From NCBI RefSeq assembly GCF_026212465.1, contig NC_080061.1:19224002-19288001 (forward strand): DNA of 64,000 nt. The letters are read 5' to 3'. Of this stretch, positions 35,099-50,822 are shown one piece after another. Source of the DNA: Amaranthus tricolor (lineage: Eukaryota > Streptophyta > Magnoliopsida > Caryophyllales > Amaranthaceae). A program made the position numbers and the translations under genes. Numbering within the stretch: position 1 is the first letter of the stretch; the number at the start of each line of letters is the position of its first letter. A model generated the notes under the pieces. That model was given only the letters and a program-made list of their open reading frames with translations, did no database searches and was not told where the DNA came from.

Positions 35099-37804
35099 TG
35101 TAACAACCCGACTTACCGTTGACTGAGTAAACAGGGTCATCACTGGGTTCGTTTCCCAAGAAACTTAAATCACACTTTCAGAACTCGAGCAAAGGGATCA
35201 CAAGCTCTTCAACGTGACTAACTCAGCTAAATCCCAAAACCAACATCTAACTAAACACAAGATAATCATACAATTCCCTACAAGTCTAATATAACCAACA
35301 CAACCAAATCTAATATACATTTATACAAAAACCTAATACAAAACTACAAATTCCCATGTGCTCAGCTCAAAATACAACCTTGGAACGCTATTCAATCACC
35401 GCTAACCCATCGTTCCCGACCGGTTCCGATCTGTAATTAAACTAAAAGATGGAAACAACAGAGGGTCAGATTAAATTGAATGAGAAGTAACAATCCAAAA
35501 CGACAAAATACAGTAATTCAAATCATAGGTTTAAAAGCAACATCAGTTCCCTAGATCTATGTGCGCACTAGGAGTCTAGTTTAGAGGAACATCCATAGCT
35601 CTAAGGCTATGTCACTCTTGGGTGAAGCTAGTCAATATCTCAATGACAATTCGCTTCAAACAGGGAGAAGGGAATAATGTTCCTTAACTCCGTCAATGAC
35701 CAGCTCGCAAGTCCGATCCATTGATCATATCATAGTATCAGCATAAGCATTCACAACAACATTTGTCTCAACAATTTACAATTTCGAAAGAGCTTTAGTA
35801 AAAAGTTTATGTTCAAGAATGTAGTCTAATCAGACCCTTTAAGGGACTGCTACTACTCACCAACAAGACGCTTCAAAGAGTCGTGATCGATTCGCAGCTA
35901 TCAACTAGAAAGGTTCCTCGATGACGTCGCCTCCCGAAGCATAACAAACATAACATCACAACAAAGCGTTCGATACTACAAACTAGGTTCATATAGCTCA
36001 TTGCATCTCCTCCTAAGACCGCATCTTAGTTCAAGCTTCTATTCTAGTATATCTAATCATAAAAGAATTATGCACATTCTGATTAATCATTAAACCCAAA
36101 ATCAAGAATACCCAAAAGAATCTAATAATCCCCTCAAGAATATCAAATCGTCTAATCAATATAAACAATAAGTATTTCATCCCACAATCAATGATTTTCC
36201 AAAGTATCTCCTAATTCATTCAAGACCTTCAAATCATCATTAACCCTACGAATAATAAACATTTTTGACCAATTTTCTTAATTTCTATGCTCATACATTT
36301 GATACTAATCATCAAGATCCACCAAACTCAATCCAACATCCATTATTTCCATATATAAGTTTCCTTAATCGCAAAAGTAGACATTCAAATTCAAAATCAA
36401 TAATCTTCCAAAGAACCTTATAAAACTTTCAAGAACATCAAATTGACCTATACTTTATCAATAATAAACTTTTCCTAACAAATCCTTGATCTCAACATCA
36501 ATCCACAAGACGCATCTAATTTAAAGAGAACTAGTATGTATATAATAATTTCTCAAAACATCCAATTAATCTCAATGTCATGTATCCTTTCTCTTCAAAT
36601 TGAATCTACCATCTCTATTCTCAAATAGAGATTTTCATTAGCGTCAAAGATAGGTACACTAACTTACAATACACAATACTCTAAGAATCTAGCAATAATT
36701 AGCACAAAACAAAATAAATAAGATAATAGAAACCAAAACAATGTAATACAACTATGATATGGCTATAACATTCGGCCATAGAAGGTACAGACATGGCTAT
36801 TGCTCGAAAATCAAAGGAGAGAATGGGAGGAGCCTTGTTTTTCGAAAATCCAAAGCAAGAAAAGAAAGAACACAGAAAAGAATTATACTTGAGGTTTCCT
36901 ATAAGTTTCTCAATTAAGAACTCATCTAATTGATTTATATAAATTCCAATATTCATCAATATTTCGGGCTTAATACATGGTTAAGGATTAAGCAAGTAAA
37001 AGTAGGCCAATGAAACTAACCTCTATAAGAATAAGAGCATAATTATTAAGGAAAAACAAAAGAAAGAGATCAAGAAGGATTATTTTTTGTTAGCATTAAC
37101 AAGAAACGAGAAAGAACGGATTCCATGCTTGTTTTTGGCTTGAATTTGATGTTTAATCAACATGACCAAAACTCACTAATTCCTTCCCCAAATCGGCAGA
37201 ATTCAAGGTCAAGGAAGGGAAATTTTCAGATGATCCTATACTCTTTGTGGTTCGAATTCAGAGGAAAATGAGCAAGAAAAAATCAATTAGCCATAATTTA
37301 CACAAAAAAAAATCAAGAATGTAGAAGTATAGATAATCTACCTTGAAAATCACGAAGGGAAGAAGAACGGGTCATGCCCTCGCAGCCATTGACGTTTTCT
37401 TCAAATAAATTTAGAGAAATATGGGTTTGAAGGTTCAAAGAGGAATGTCGTGAAAGGGGAGGAGATCGGCTATTAGTTAAGAATTTCAGTGTAAATCCAC
37501 CATTTTCAAAGGGTATGGCGGCGAGAGAGGAGAAGGAAAGGTGATCTTGCTGGTTTTTGGTTCATACGAAAGGGAAGGGAAAGAAAATGGTTGCCTGGTT
37601 CCTTGAGTTCATACGAATAAGGAAGAGAAAGGGGTTTTTATTATTATTATTATTATTTATTTTTTTTAATTTTTTTTAAAGAAAAGGAAAAGAAGAGAAA
37701 TTAAATTGAAAATATTTTATGTCATGTGTATTTAAAATCATTCTCGCACTGATAATTCCCTTAAACTTACTCGTCTTAAAATATTAATTTTTTCGAATGT
37801 TACA
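35099..37804 (-). mobile_element. 2.7-kb solo LTR (TGTAACA family), TSD GGTCA
   Basis: The unit starts TGTAACAACCCGAC at 35099 and ends GAATGTTACA at 37804. It is flanked by GGTCA on both sides (35094-35098 and 37805-37809) and splits the MuDR gene. There is no coding region. The termini TGTAACA/TGTTACA and great length recall Tekay/Del or Tat/Ogre-type gypsy LTRs; the lineage is a guess. On the minus strand the middle has leader-like sequence, so I read it as minus. Related pieces lie at 26160-26880 and perhaps 21898-23230 and 62997 onward. Confidence 0.85.
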
Positions 37805-37809
37805 GGTCA

Positions 37810-38140
37810 TGGCCGCAATACACGGGCTTTGAACTTAGACATGTTCCCGATCAAATTCGGGGTAAAGGGAGGCCTAAGTCTAGGAGAATTGCCAACAAAA
37901 TGGATGAGGGTAGAAAGATACGATCTAATTGTCGTTGTTGTGGGAGTGAAGGCCACAACACTAGAACCTGTAACTCAAGGTAATATGTTATATTTATTAT
38001 CCTAGCATTATCATTTGTAACTTAAGGTAATATGTTATATATATTATACCTAATTACATAATTGTAATTATGCAGTAGAGGAGATGGATCCAGCAGCTCC
38101 AAGACCCCTAGATCCTGGTGTCTTGACTATGCAGCATGAG
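37810..38140 (+). pseudogene. MuDR transposase C-terminal exon with CCHC knuckle, and splice junction
   Basis: After the solo LTR the frame resumes with HVPDQIRGKGRPKSRRIANK and the zinc knuckle CRCCGSEGHNTRTC (CX2CX4HX4C) at about 37930-37975. A donor AAG|GTAATATG at about 37980 and acceptor TATGCAG at 38076 would splice to AGAGGAGATGG... The transposase frame then ends at a TGA near 38139. That same short exon contains, in another frame, the ATG of the PMD gene (38084). Confidence 0.7.
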
Positions 38141-38184
38141 CACAGGAGTACTCCTCTTTGGGATGCCCAGGTTAGGTGTACGAT

Positions 38185-40787
<2,603 letters not shown>

Positions 40788-42604
40788 ACGATACTTGTGA
40801 TTTACATTTTACTGATGCTAACATACAAGTAACTTATTTATATGTCAATATTCACAGGTGTCCGATGCAGAAACGCTAGGCACCAGGCATCCAGATTCCG
40901 TTCCATGGGTGATCGATGATAGGATCATCCCGTACTTGGAGGTAACGAGGTTGTACGACTTTCACCTCGTTGCATACGGCAGAGTTGATCGTGCCATTAT
41001 CATAGCAGTGGTCGAGAGATGGCGTCAGGAGACGCATACATTTCATCTGCCTCTAGGTGAGGCTACCATCACACAGCTTGATGTAACCTTACTAACGCGG
41101 CTTCCCATCAAGCTGGCGTGACATAGTGCATTGCATATTGGGAGAGCGTCCTCCACCGGAAGTGATCAGGGGGAGCGGTTTGCGCTGCATGTGGTTAGTT
41201 TAGACCTTCTCGCATCTCCCCGAAGATGCTGATGAAGGCACCATTTAGAGGTACGCCAAGACGTACCTCTTATACTTGATAGGAGCTGTGTTGTTTGCCG
41301 ATAAAACAAGCAACCAAATACAGCTCCTTTACTTAACTTTACTTGACGACCCGTGGGAGCGCATTGCCGAGTATAGCTGGGGCTCCGCAGCCCTTGGATA
41401 CCTATATAGGAGGCTATGTGGTGCTGCCCAAAAGAACATCAAGGAGATTACGGGAGCACTAGACATATTACAGATAATAAAAATAACATTTAATTCTAAT
41501 ACGCTGTAGTTGAATTACATACTAATTACATTTCTAATGTTCAACTGTGGGCGTGAGAGCATATTCTTATCGGCCAACCTTACAGAACCGTTGGTCGTGG
41601 TGATACTGCTCCCCCACCAGATGTTGCGTACGGTTCAAGGTGGAATTTTGCACGCCAGACGCGCAAGCACATCGGCACCAGTCTCGGATTCTACCGAGAT
41701 CAGTTAAATATTTCAGTACTCATTAACATTAATACAATTTAATTAACATATCACTTACATTTTCATGACATGTATTTTAGTTTTTGTGGGACCCATACCC
41801 TGCGGAAGCCTACACAGCTGTACTCGAACACTCAGGGATTCAATCAGGTGAGTGGAGGGCTTCTGTGCCACTCATATGCTTTGACATTGTCGAAGTACAT
41901 CTACCAGAGCGTGTACTGCGCCAATATGGGTTGGTACAAGGCATTTCACTGCCTTGTGACACTGAACCCCAGCTGCACCAAATTTCGCGCAAAAATCAAG
42001 GTGCGGCAAACTGGATGGACATCAACTGGCATCACATCGCTCGTTAGGATGGTAGACTGGAGCTGTTGGCACAAGGTGTGCCGATCGATGTTCATGGCGC
42101 ACCTACTACACTAGACTACATGCCGTGGTTCCTCTCCATCACGCACCGATGGATGACACCACATGCCATCTTTACAGCAGCACATTACGCACCTACTGTG
42201 CCTACGATGACCCAATTTGTAAGTCTTCATTTGCATTTATATGATTAAGTTGCCGATTAAATAATATAATGTTACATTAAATAAATATTAATTGCAGGTA
42301 CAAGGTACGGCAGCAGTGATACGGTACAGCCAGGAGGAGCCGGTGAGGGAGATTGCGCATGGCATGCTCATCGACTCGTAGTTCTAGCACTTCATACCAG
42401 AAGTGACTGCAAAGTCCTCACCGACTACTGCCCATACGCACGTCTCATCTCCTGCTTATGACTATCATTTGGAGGAGATGGACTATTCATACCCCGTTGA
42501 CGTTGCGGGGACCTCGTAGGCTGGGCCATCACAGCCATCACAGTACCAGTCCTCTCCACTTCCAGAGCGACACCCGAATGCCTCTTACTATCGACTATGT
42601 ATAT

Positions 42605-42780
<176 letters not shown>

Positions 42781-43085
42781 AGTTGTATATTTAACATTTG
42801 TATATATTTTGTTGTATATATATGTTTAACTACTTTATCATAGCCTTCAAGCTTTTACTTACGAATGATCGGAGTTTTGGCGATGAATCATGCCGCCTGA
42901 AACATACATTAACTTGTAATTACTTATTCTAATGTCTCTAATGCAAATACAACAAATAACAACTCAAAAATTAAGGAAAAACAAATTATTAAATAGTTGT
43001 TCGCAGTTACTAACTGCGAACAGCCAAATAGGACAAAAAGCTGCTCTCAGTTACTAACTACGAACTGCTATTTTATCTTATTTGG

Positions 43086-43198
43086 CTGTTCGCAGTTAGT
43101 AACTGCGAACAGCTCCAAACCACAGATTTGAAATTTTCACGCTTACTTTTGAAAAATTTTTGAAAAGTAGTTTATTTTGATAATTTTTTTTTATTTTT
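43086..43198 (-). repeat. Right TIR of the MULE, with repeated palindromes inside
   Basis: Inverted match of the left TIR. The same 27-bp palindrome lies at 43086-43112, a second copy at 42997-43023 and a degenerate one at about 43042-43070, so the right end carries three copies against one on the left. Confidence 0.8.
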
Positions 43199-43970
43199 GA
43201 CTTCAACCTTTTCAAATTTTCTTTAAAAGTTGCATTTGGCCCAATTTAAAGACCCCAAAAATAATAAAGAGGCCCAGATTTCAAAATAAAGACCCAATGG
43301 CCTGTTATTTGGAAATACATAACACTAGGGAATGAAACACGCACCCTACCTTTTCGCAGTTTATGGAAGTTCAGAAATCCTAGATAATTTTTGCATCTAC
43401 CATTGTTGGAATCTCTTGGCTTCATTCTAATTGGTTTGTAATCTATCTGTTGTACTAGTTTTCAACTATCTTGTTTGAAGCTTTTGATGTTTTAACTGGG
43501 AATATTAGGTTAATTAATTGCATTTTTTTTCAATTTTTGCTGGTTGCGATTTGTAGTCTGGAGTCACAATATTGTATGAAACTCGCAATAACGTAGAGCT
43601 TCGAATTTCCATGTTTCTTTTGTTATTGACTTGTTGCATTCTGGTTGAAGCAACATTAATTTCCTATTCTATACATAATTTATACCTTGCAACAGTTTTA
43701 TTTTTGCGAGTGTAATTTAGCATTTCAGCTTTCTGTGCTTGCTTTATCTACTGCATTTTCTTTGGGGTAAGTATGAACTTTTGGTAGCTAAATTAACACA
43801 TGGATAAATATTGATGTTGCTTTTGTATTTCCTTTTGAGATTAGTGGAATTAGTTTCATACCCATAAGGTTTGTTTATTATGGGATTTATGCTGAAGTTA
43901 AACTATATAATTTGGTATATTTGTTCTCTGATTTCAATTTTTTTCTTCATAATCAAGGAAAATTATAGAT

Positions 43971-45472
43971 ATGTCTGGCCAATTAAGTATCCAAGAGTCA
44001 AGAAAGCGTGCAAGTGAAAATGATGATGATATATATTATTGTTTGTCAGCTGTTAGTTTCATTATAATAGTGGTAGGAGTGTGGTATTGTCAAAAATATA
44101 GGTTGAGGGAGGTGTTTTGGAAGGAATCAATACGTGCTCAAAAGAGGGCATTTTGGATGAATGACTTGAAGAATGATAGAATATGTCGAGATCAATTGCG
44201 ACTTGACATAAGGTGTTTTGACAAGTTATGTAATATATTGCAGTTCGAAGGGGGTTAAAGACTAGTAAATATGTTATGATAAAAGAAATTGTTGCAATGT
44301 TTCTACATATCCTTTCACATGATTTGAAGAATAGGGTATTACAAGAAATCTTTGCTTGGTTGGGAGAGTGATACAAATGTGCCAAGTGTATCAAATGTTC
44401 AAGACCTTGCAAACAACCTACAGGTACAAGACAATGTTTCTGACTTGTCATTTACGCCAATTGCACATGAAGGGCGGAACCAGGTCAAGGATGCTTTCCA
44501 AAGACCAAACATGATCTCAAGACACTATATTGGGAACAAGGAAACCAAGACAATAATAAGGAACAACAGCATACACTTGGAAATGGGAACAACCAGCAGG
44601 ACCAAGGCCATAGGACTTTCTGACGACCAGCAGACCTTGCTGAGTCTCTTGAATGCAAGCTAGACCCATCTAGACCCTGAGCAAACTTGGGACGTCATCC
44701 TTACACATGGACCAAGCCATCAAGGGTCCAGGACCTCTCTAACAGTCCACGAAGAATCCTAGAGACTAAGTGGAAGAAGTGTTGCTCGACAGTTTTGCTG
44801 AGTAAAAATTTGTCTAAGTATTTTTATTTCTGTTTTCTGTTTGGGCGCCTTGTAAGCCTTTGTATTTAGCAAGTGTTCTTTAATTAAGCGTGTGATTAGT
44901 TTTAGCCGTTAAGGTAGTTGAGTGCTCTATATAAAGAGAGCCTCATCCCATGTAATAAACGTTCAAGCATGTGATTTCATTTTGATTCAATACAAGTGAG
45001 GTATTTCAGAAAGTTGTTTCTGTTTTCCTTCTCTGAAGTTGGCGATGACTTCATCAAAGGTATACGGAGTATCCTTTGATCTTTGTAGGCTCAAAGATTG
45101 TGGAGCAATCATTGAATCTGCAAAGAAACCGTAAGTGCAATTCCTGGAAGGCATTGTACATCTATCGTGGGTATAAGAACGTTGATACAGACGCTGGGCA
45201 TCACCATTAGAAAACCAAGAAAAGATTTCTTGGCTCTGTTCCTGTGTGTTAAGTGTTTTGTTCATCATCGTTTGTTGTTTGTGTGTGTAATCAATCAAGG
45301 CTTCCGCTAAACATTTATCCTTGCATAATCAAGGCCTTAATCAGCCCTGGTTTCGCATCAGAGAGACAGTGAGTCGTCAGTTTCACATAGTACTTAAAGC
45401 AATATTAAAACTAGGAAAACACTATATTAAGTCCTACAATGTTGATTATTCAAGGGATAATAAGTGAAAGCA
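43971..45472 (+). pseudogene. PIF/Harbinger transposase, N-terminal part, interrupted
   Basis: From ATG at 43971 the frame reads MSGQLSIQESRKRASENDDD and on to LRLDIRCFDKLCNILQFEGG, the N-terminal helix region of PIF transposases. It shifts near 44255 and continues (IKEIVAMFLHILSHDLKNRV, FAWLG) to 44368. A 992-bp insertion follows. At 45361 it resumes with RETVSRQFHIVLKAILKLGK and HYIKSYNVDYSRDNK, ending at about 45470 just before the first catalytic Asp. The DDE domain is absent. This piece and the 25152-25845 transposase overlap by only about 40 residues. Confidence 0.8.
44369..45360 (+). mobile_element. Copia-type solo LTR, TSD GAGAG
   Basis: Starts TGATACAAATGTGCCAAG at 44369 and ends TTTCGCATCA at 45360, with the 5-bp repeat GAGAG on each side (44364-44368 and 45361-45365). 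The TATA box TATATAAAGAGAG lies at about 44929, followed by CCATGTAATAAACG, a normal plus-strand core promoter and poly(A) arrangement. No internal sequence is present, so recombination between LTRs removed it. Open frames within it are not meaningful. Confidence 0.88.
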
Positions 45473-45474
45473 CT

Positions 45475-48400
45475 TGAATATAATTGCTAATCAATTTTCT
45501 GAATTTGAAACATAAAGATGAATATGTATAGTCAAGATGTAATGAGAGATTTCTAGAGAGAGGGGTTCTCCTAGGGTTTTGGTTTTCCTCTATTTTAGTT
45601 GTTCCTTTCCTTGGCGTTTTTGGATCTAGGTTTACTATCAAATATTTGTTGCTAGCTTGCTGGGTTTAAGTGGTCGATTTTGTTGCTGTAAGTTTTTGTT
45701 TTTTTAGTGAAGGTAAACAATGGTGGATGTGGTATTTTTTGGAGCTTATATTGTTGGCCTGGGTGTTTCTCAGATGGTGTTGGTGACTACTTTTGCAGGT
45801 CGTTAGGGTTTGGTTGTTGTGGTTGGTTTTAGCGTCTCGTTTTTTTAGATTTGGTTTGGTTATTTCAATAGGTTTTTGCCGGTTGTTACCAGTAGGTTGT
45901 CGGTTTTTCAATGGGTGTTTGGGCTTGTGTAGTGACTATGGTGGTGGCGTTTTGGGGTTTTTCTAGCAGTTTTACAGGTGGTTGTCTTTTCTATGTTTTG
46001 GGGAGTTTTGGTTTGAAATTTGTTGGATTATTGATGTAATAGACTTAAAACTTTTAATCTCAATCATCAGATTAATTATTCTAAATATTCAATTGAAATT
46101 TCAAATTCTTTGGTTATACAATTTAAACCATCTTTATTTCCTAAATTTATTTTCCAATTTTGTAATTTCTTCCAAATATTAAACTTTAGATATTAATTTC
46201 TTTAAAATACTAAAATATTATTTTATTATTTTGTATTGCGAAAAGTAACTTTTTATTTACGGTTTTATTAAAACGTTACATTTTAATTTCCTTTTCTTAA
46301 ACTAAATTTACTACTTATTTAATTATTTTACACCTAAAAATTAACCATATTTTATAGTATTGTTTTAAGCAAAATTTTCCAAATAATCATATTTTCATAA
46401 TCAAACTTTAATCAAATTTACCCATTATTCTAACGCATATCCACTTGTACAAACTAGAACAAAAACTTGATGAACTAAAATTTTTTCTATTTAACCCAAT
46501 ATGTTCATCACTTACACAAAATATCACGATTTCTTTACACAAGTTAACCTTCTTCTACACTCCGATCTCTGACACATTCACTTACACTCTAAATAATTTA
46601 CGCAAGTTAACTTTCTTCTATACTCCTAACACTCTTTTTAATACAACTTATGAACTAGAAGTTGCCCAAAACCCATTACAAATACCCACTTAGCCATGAG
46701 ATCAATTAGACCACCATCATCAAATCTTTCTAACATTCTTTCTTATATGTTCACTTCATTAAAATCTTACTAAGTTAATACCTTTATTATTAGTTGAGGA
46801 AAATTAAGAGGAAGGAGCATAATACATCACTTTTCTAGCTTAAATTATCATCATTTTGGGAGCATATTAGATACTATTTTGGGTAATTAGAAGATCATCA
46901 TTTTGGAGCTTGGAGCTTGGAGTTCTTAACTTGGACCTAGGATCATATTTAGTTATTAGTATTTGGTACTAATCCTTGGTGTTAGTATGGTATAACTTCA
47001 TACCCTACTATTTATGTGAACTTTCACATTATATCTACTTTATGTACAAAGTATGAAATATATCGAGTATGTTTAATAAGGTAGTTAGTTTAATGAAATT
47101 ATAACTAAGAATATATTAAGTGTATTTATGCAAAAAGTATGTTTAGTATGTTGATTTAGTAATCTTTGAACAAGTTTAGGAAGTTGGTTGAAAAATTATA
47201 TTTTAGTGATATTAAGTATAATTTATGTTATAAACTAGTGTTAGTATGTTTATGAGTTATGTGTTACATTAGGAATGTTATTATATTTAAAAAAAATTTC
47301 TGTTAGAATTTTTGTTAATATGTTTATGTTAGCCTTGAAACTAGTTTATAAGGTAGTATGTTATTTTATGAATGTATTTTTATTAAGTATGGTTATACTA
47401 AGAATGTTGTTATTATAATTTATTTTGATAATAAAGTTTATCCTTTAAGTTATAGTAAATTTTTAAGTTATTGTGTGAAGTATCATTTTTTGAAGTGGTT
47501 ATGGTTATACTATGATAAATTAAATTAAGTTGTTTTTAAGTGAAAAGGCCCCAAAATAATCTTAGGCCATTCCACCAATATCATTTAAAATAGTTTCATT
47601 TACTATTTTAAATTATTACAAGCTATTTTTGTATCATATAAAATCTTTTCATTTATATCATAAATTATGGACAAAAATAACTTTACTCATTTTTATTTTA
47701 ATATTTTAACAATGCTTACGGTTCCCACATAACTTTCACTAACTTCATTTTAACATTTTTATATTGTTTGTGATTCCTACATGTTTTCCACTGACTTTAT
47801 GAAAATATTTTTTTATTTGTGGTGGTCTTTATATTTTTTTAACTAACTTTCTTTTAATATTTTTATATTTATGGTTCCCACTTTTCCTCCATCAAATATA
47901 TTATTCAATCAATAATATCTGTACTATCTAAAAGATTTTATATCTCTTAATTTCCGTAAACATTCCTTATGGGAACTTCATTAAGGAACGGAGGGAGTAA
48001 CAATTTAAAAATATATTTTTGAGAAATTTTTATAAGTTATTAAATATTAAAAGTTTTTTCTTGAATGTATGAGATTTTATAATAAAGTAACTTTTTGTGA
48101 TATTAAATAACTATTTGTACAAAATATTTTTTTAGTTGACGATTAGAAAAACATTTATGTAAAAAGATGTAAAAGTGCTTTTAATGAACTTTTCTTTTAA
48201 AATTATGTGTGAACTTGCCTTTTAAAATATTGATTTTTCTGAAAATACACGTTTTTACTTGTATTATATCTAAAAGTATTAATTTTGGTGAACTTATAAA
48301 GTACTACTTATTTTATAACTAGAAATATTGATTTTTGTAAATTTATTTGTTTTATTTGTTTTTTAATTAGATATTGATTTTTGTGAACTTAATAAGTTTG

Positions 48401-48480
48401 ACTGATTTTTCTAAACTTGAAATATTGATTTTGGTGAATTTGTTGAATTTTGAAATTTTATCTAAAAAACATAGTTTTAC
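45475..48480. other. Unassigned spacer, G/T-rich then AT-rich
   Basis: 45475-46020 is T/G-rich on the plus strand, resembling a decayed LINE leader, but no ORF supports that. 46020-47940 is AT-rich with scattered similarity to 19340-19970. No gene is seen. At 47945-47995 a lone Stowaway-like terminus occurs (separate entry). Confidence 0.35.
47940..47995. repeat. Single Stowaway-like MITE end
   Basis: The sequence ends AAGGAACGGAGGGAG just before TA, the right terminus of a Stowaway MITE. The matching left terminus CTCCCTCCGTTCC is not found upstream, so it is a truncated copy or has a decayed left end. Confidence 0.5.
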
Positions 48481-48499
48481 TTGATTCATAATTATAATA

Positions 48500-48886
48500 C
48501 TCCCTTCGTTCTTTTTTGATCTTCCACTTTGGGTTTTTCACACATATTAAGGAAGATAGAATCTTTGGGTTGTAGTGGGTATTATTTTAATTAAATAGTA
48601 GTGTGAAGTAATGATTGTATTGAAAGTATGAGGTTGTAGTAGGTAATATTTTAATTAAATAGGAGTGTAAAGTAATAATTGTATTGAAAGTATGAAAAAG
48701 AAAATAATTATAAATAAAAGAAAAGGGGTACATTAAAAGAAAAGGGGTACATTAAAAGAAAAGGGGGGATTTTAAGGGGTAAAAGTGGGATAAAAACTTT
48801 CTAAAAATAGAAAGTATTCTAAAGTGGAAGAACTTTTGAAACTACCCGTTATAGTAATGTGGAAGATCAAAAAAGAACGGAGGGAG
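48500..48886. mobile_element. Stowaway MITE (Tc1/mariner type), TA duplication
   Basis: The inverted termini CTCCCTTCGTTCTTTTTTGA and its complement (ending GAACGGAGGGAG) enclose 387 bp. TA flanks both sides (48498-48499 and 48887-48888). The start continues TCTTCCAC and the end GTGGAAGA, so the inverted repeat is about 30 bp. The internal part contains duplications (TATTTTAATTAAATAG twice, and AAAAGAAAAGGGG three times). It has no coding capacity. Confidence 0.92.
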
Positions 48887-48888
48887 TA

Positions 48889-50220
48889 TTTATTTTCAAA
48901 ATATTTATTTGTTTTAAAGTTAGAAATGTTGATTATTGGGACTTATTTCAAGAGAAATAAATTTCTACTTGTGAAAAATATTAATTTGGAGACTATTAAT
49001 AGCATATTAAGTTATTAGTAAGAATTTATTTATCAAATGAACTATTAAAAATAAAGTTATAACCAAAGATTAATATGTAAAATTTAGTAATGAACTTATA
49101 AGGGCATAAAGTTAAATTTAACATTATGATTAAGAATAATAAATAAAGGAAGTTATCAACTAAGTTGGTCAAAGTTAAAGTCAAAGTCAAAGTCAACTTA
49201 TAGTAATAAAAATGTGATGTGCTTGTGCGAAACTATCTTAGTATTGACTGAATACCCTGATAGTAAGGTAATGTCAAACCATGAACCAGAACGTAAAATC
49301 TCGACGTCGTGTTAGCCGACACGTAAAATTTGGTGTAAAACAGGGGTTTAGCTACCTATCCTGTGGAAGTTCGAGCATAATTGTATTGGAGGGGTGACGA
49401 CTCCCACCACATTTAGATGTAGGGCTTCGGCCATAATCTAGCCAGACCTTAACATATATTAGATTTTAATGTTGTATTTATTGATCAGTGATAAACTTGA
49501 TTAGTGTTGATGCTATGATGCACGGTAAGGTTATAAGTATTAACCAAATGAACTTACTTAATTAAGAGTACCGAATTGCATAAGTGACACTAACGTATTT
49601 CTGTTAGGGTTGGCTTTAAAGTATAGAACAGTAAAAGGATATAGTAAAAGCATATAATGGTGTCAATTAATTATAAAAGTTCGTACTTTAATTATTATTT
49701 TGTAAATATAGTGTATAATTAATGTATTTTGAGCTGGATAGGGAATTATGTTCGACGTTAAGCGATGACCGATTCATAATCAACTGTCATCCGTATTATG
49801 AATGGCAACATTTTGCAATTAGTTTCAGATTCCGATCCATGCAACAACTACAATTTATTTATGCTATCGAGGACTTAACTGCATTTTATTATTCACTTGA
49901 TGTTTAATAATCTTGATGTACTTAAATTTAATTATTTTTAGAACAAACGTATGTACTTTATTTTCCAACTGTGATATGATATTTATCGTTTGTCATAAAT
50001 AGTTTTTAGTTTTTAAAAGTTTTAGCATATCAACATTTTGTGACTTCCACATTATTATAAACATTATCATTAATTTTAAGAAAAATTATCGTGAATACTA
50101 CAAATATTTATTGATTTCCTTACAATAATACGAAATTTCAATTAATTCTAAATAATACCAAATTTGATATGCATTTTCGTCTAGCATTCTTAACTTGTTA
50201 TCCTACGATTGTAGGTTAAC
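48889..50220. other. AT-rich spacer with an LTR-like block
   Basis: No gene seen. 49215-49600 has a GC rise and short phrases (CTCGACGTCG, GGAGGGGTGACGACTCCC) similar to the middle of the long TGTAACA-type LTRs, suggesting another old remnant. Confidence 0.3.
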
Positions 50221-50279
50221 TTGCCCAAAAAATAAAAAGAAAATACAAAAAATAAAAAATTGTAATAAAAAAGAAAATG

Positions 50280-50635
50280 AAAAAAAGTAAGAAAATTGAT
50301 TTCCCACCCCTCCCCTATCCCCTACCTAGCCCCCCTATCCCCCATCCCCCATCCCTTATCCATACTGCTACCACCATTCCCCACCTACTGCCAACCCCAC
50401 CATTTTCCACCCACTTCCAGCCACCACCACCTTCATCAAAATCCACCACCATTACCGACTCTCCCATCCCCTACGCAGCCCCTATCCCGCTCTACTTTCC
50501 ACTACCATCAAACCCTTCCCTCCACTCTACCACCACCAATCCTCCCTTGAACAACACCCTGTGCTGCCTCCCTCATCTCCCTTCCCCTTACATGACCTCT
50601 ATAAACAATCACCATAACCATCCACCCTAAATACG
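50280..50635 (+). repeat. C/CCA-rich low-complexity stretch
   Basis: Composed of CCCC-AT and CCACCA-type repeats that happen to be open in two frames as Pro/His/Ser-rich text. There is no domain, no conservation clue and no supporting splice or promoter context. Confidence 0.7.
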
Positions 50636-50794
50636 AACCACCACCCTGACCATCCCAAGTTCGAACCAACATCATCTTTGCTCTACCTTTTCACCTTTAA
50701 ATTCGACCATCAAAATCGATCACCACTATTAAATTGGTGTTGCAGATATGGGTGGTGGGCCTTGTAGGGTGGGGGGCGTCGTTGCAGAAGGAGA

Positions 50795-50822
50795 GGGGGG
50801 GGGGGGGGGGGGGGGGGGGGGT
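50795..50822. repeat. Poly-G tract
   Basis: A run of about 26 consecutive G after GGAGAGG. Its length could be a sequencing or assembly artefact. Confidence 0.9.

Larger units (their letters stand above)
43330..45475 (+). mobile_element. Second PIF/Harbinger fragment, split by a copia-type solo LTR
   Basis: A UTR-like leader with an intron (43330-43970) leads to a plus-strand transposase N-terminus. The right end breaks off at about 45470 inside the transposase. No MYB-like gene is present. The piece begins just outside the MULE right TIR. Confidence 0.6.

Noticed and set aside
36699..36959. 86-residue frame inside the solo LTR
   Set aside because: LTR sequence with no conserved protein; the frame is chance.
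44352..44869. 103- and 60-residue frames
   Set aside because: Inside the solo LTR 44369-45360; no retroelement domain.
50277..50635. 117-residue proline-rich frame
   Set aside because: Low-complexity CCA/CCCC sequence, open in two frames at once, with no domain or gene context.
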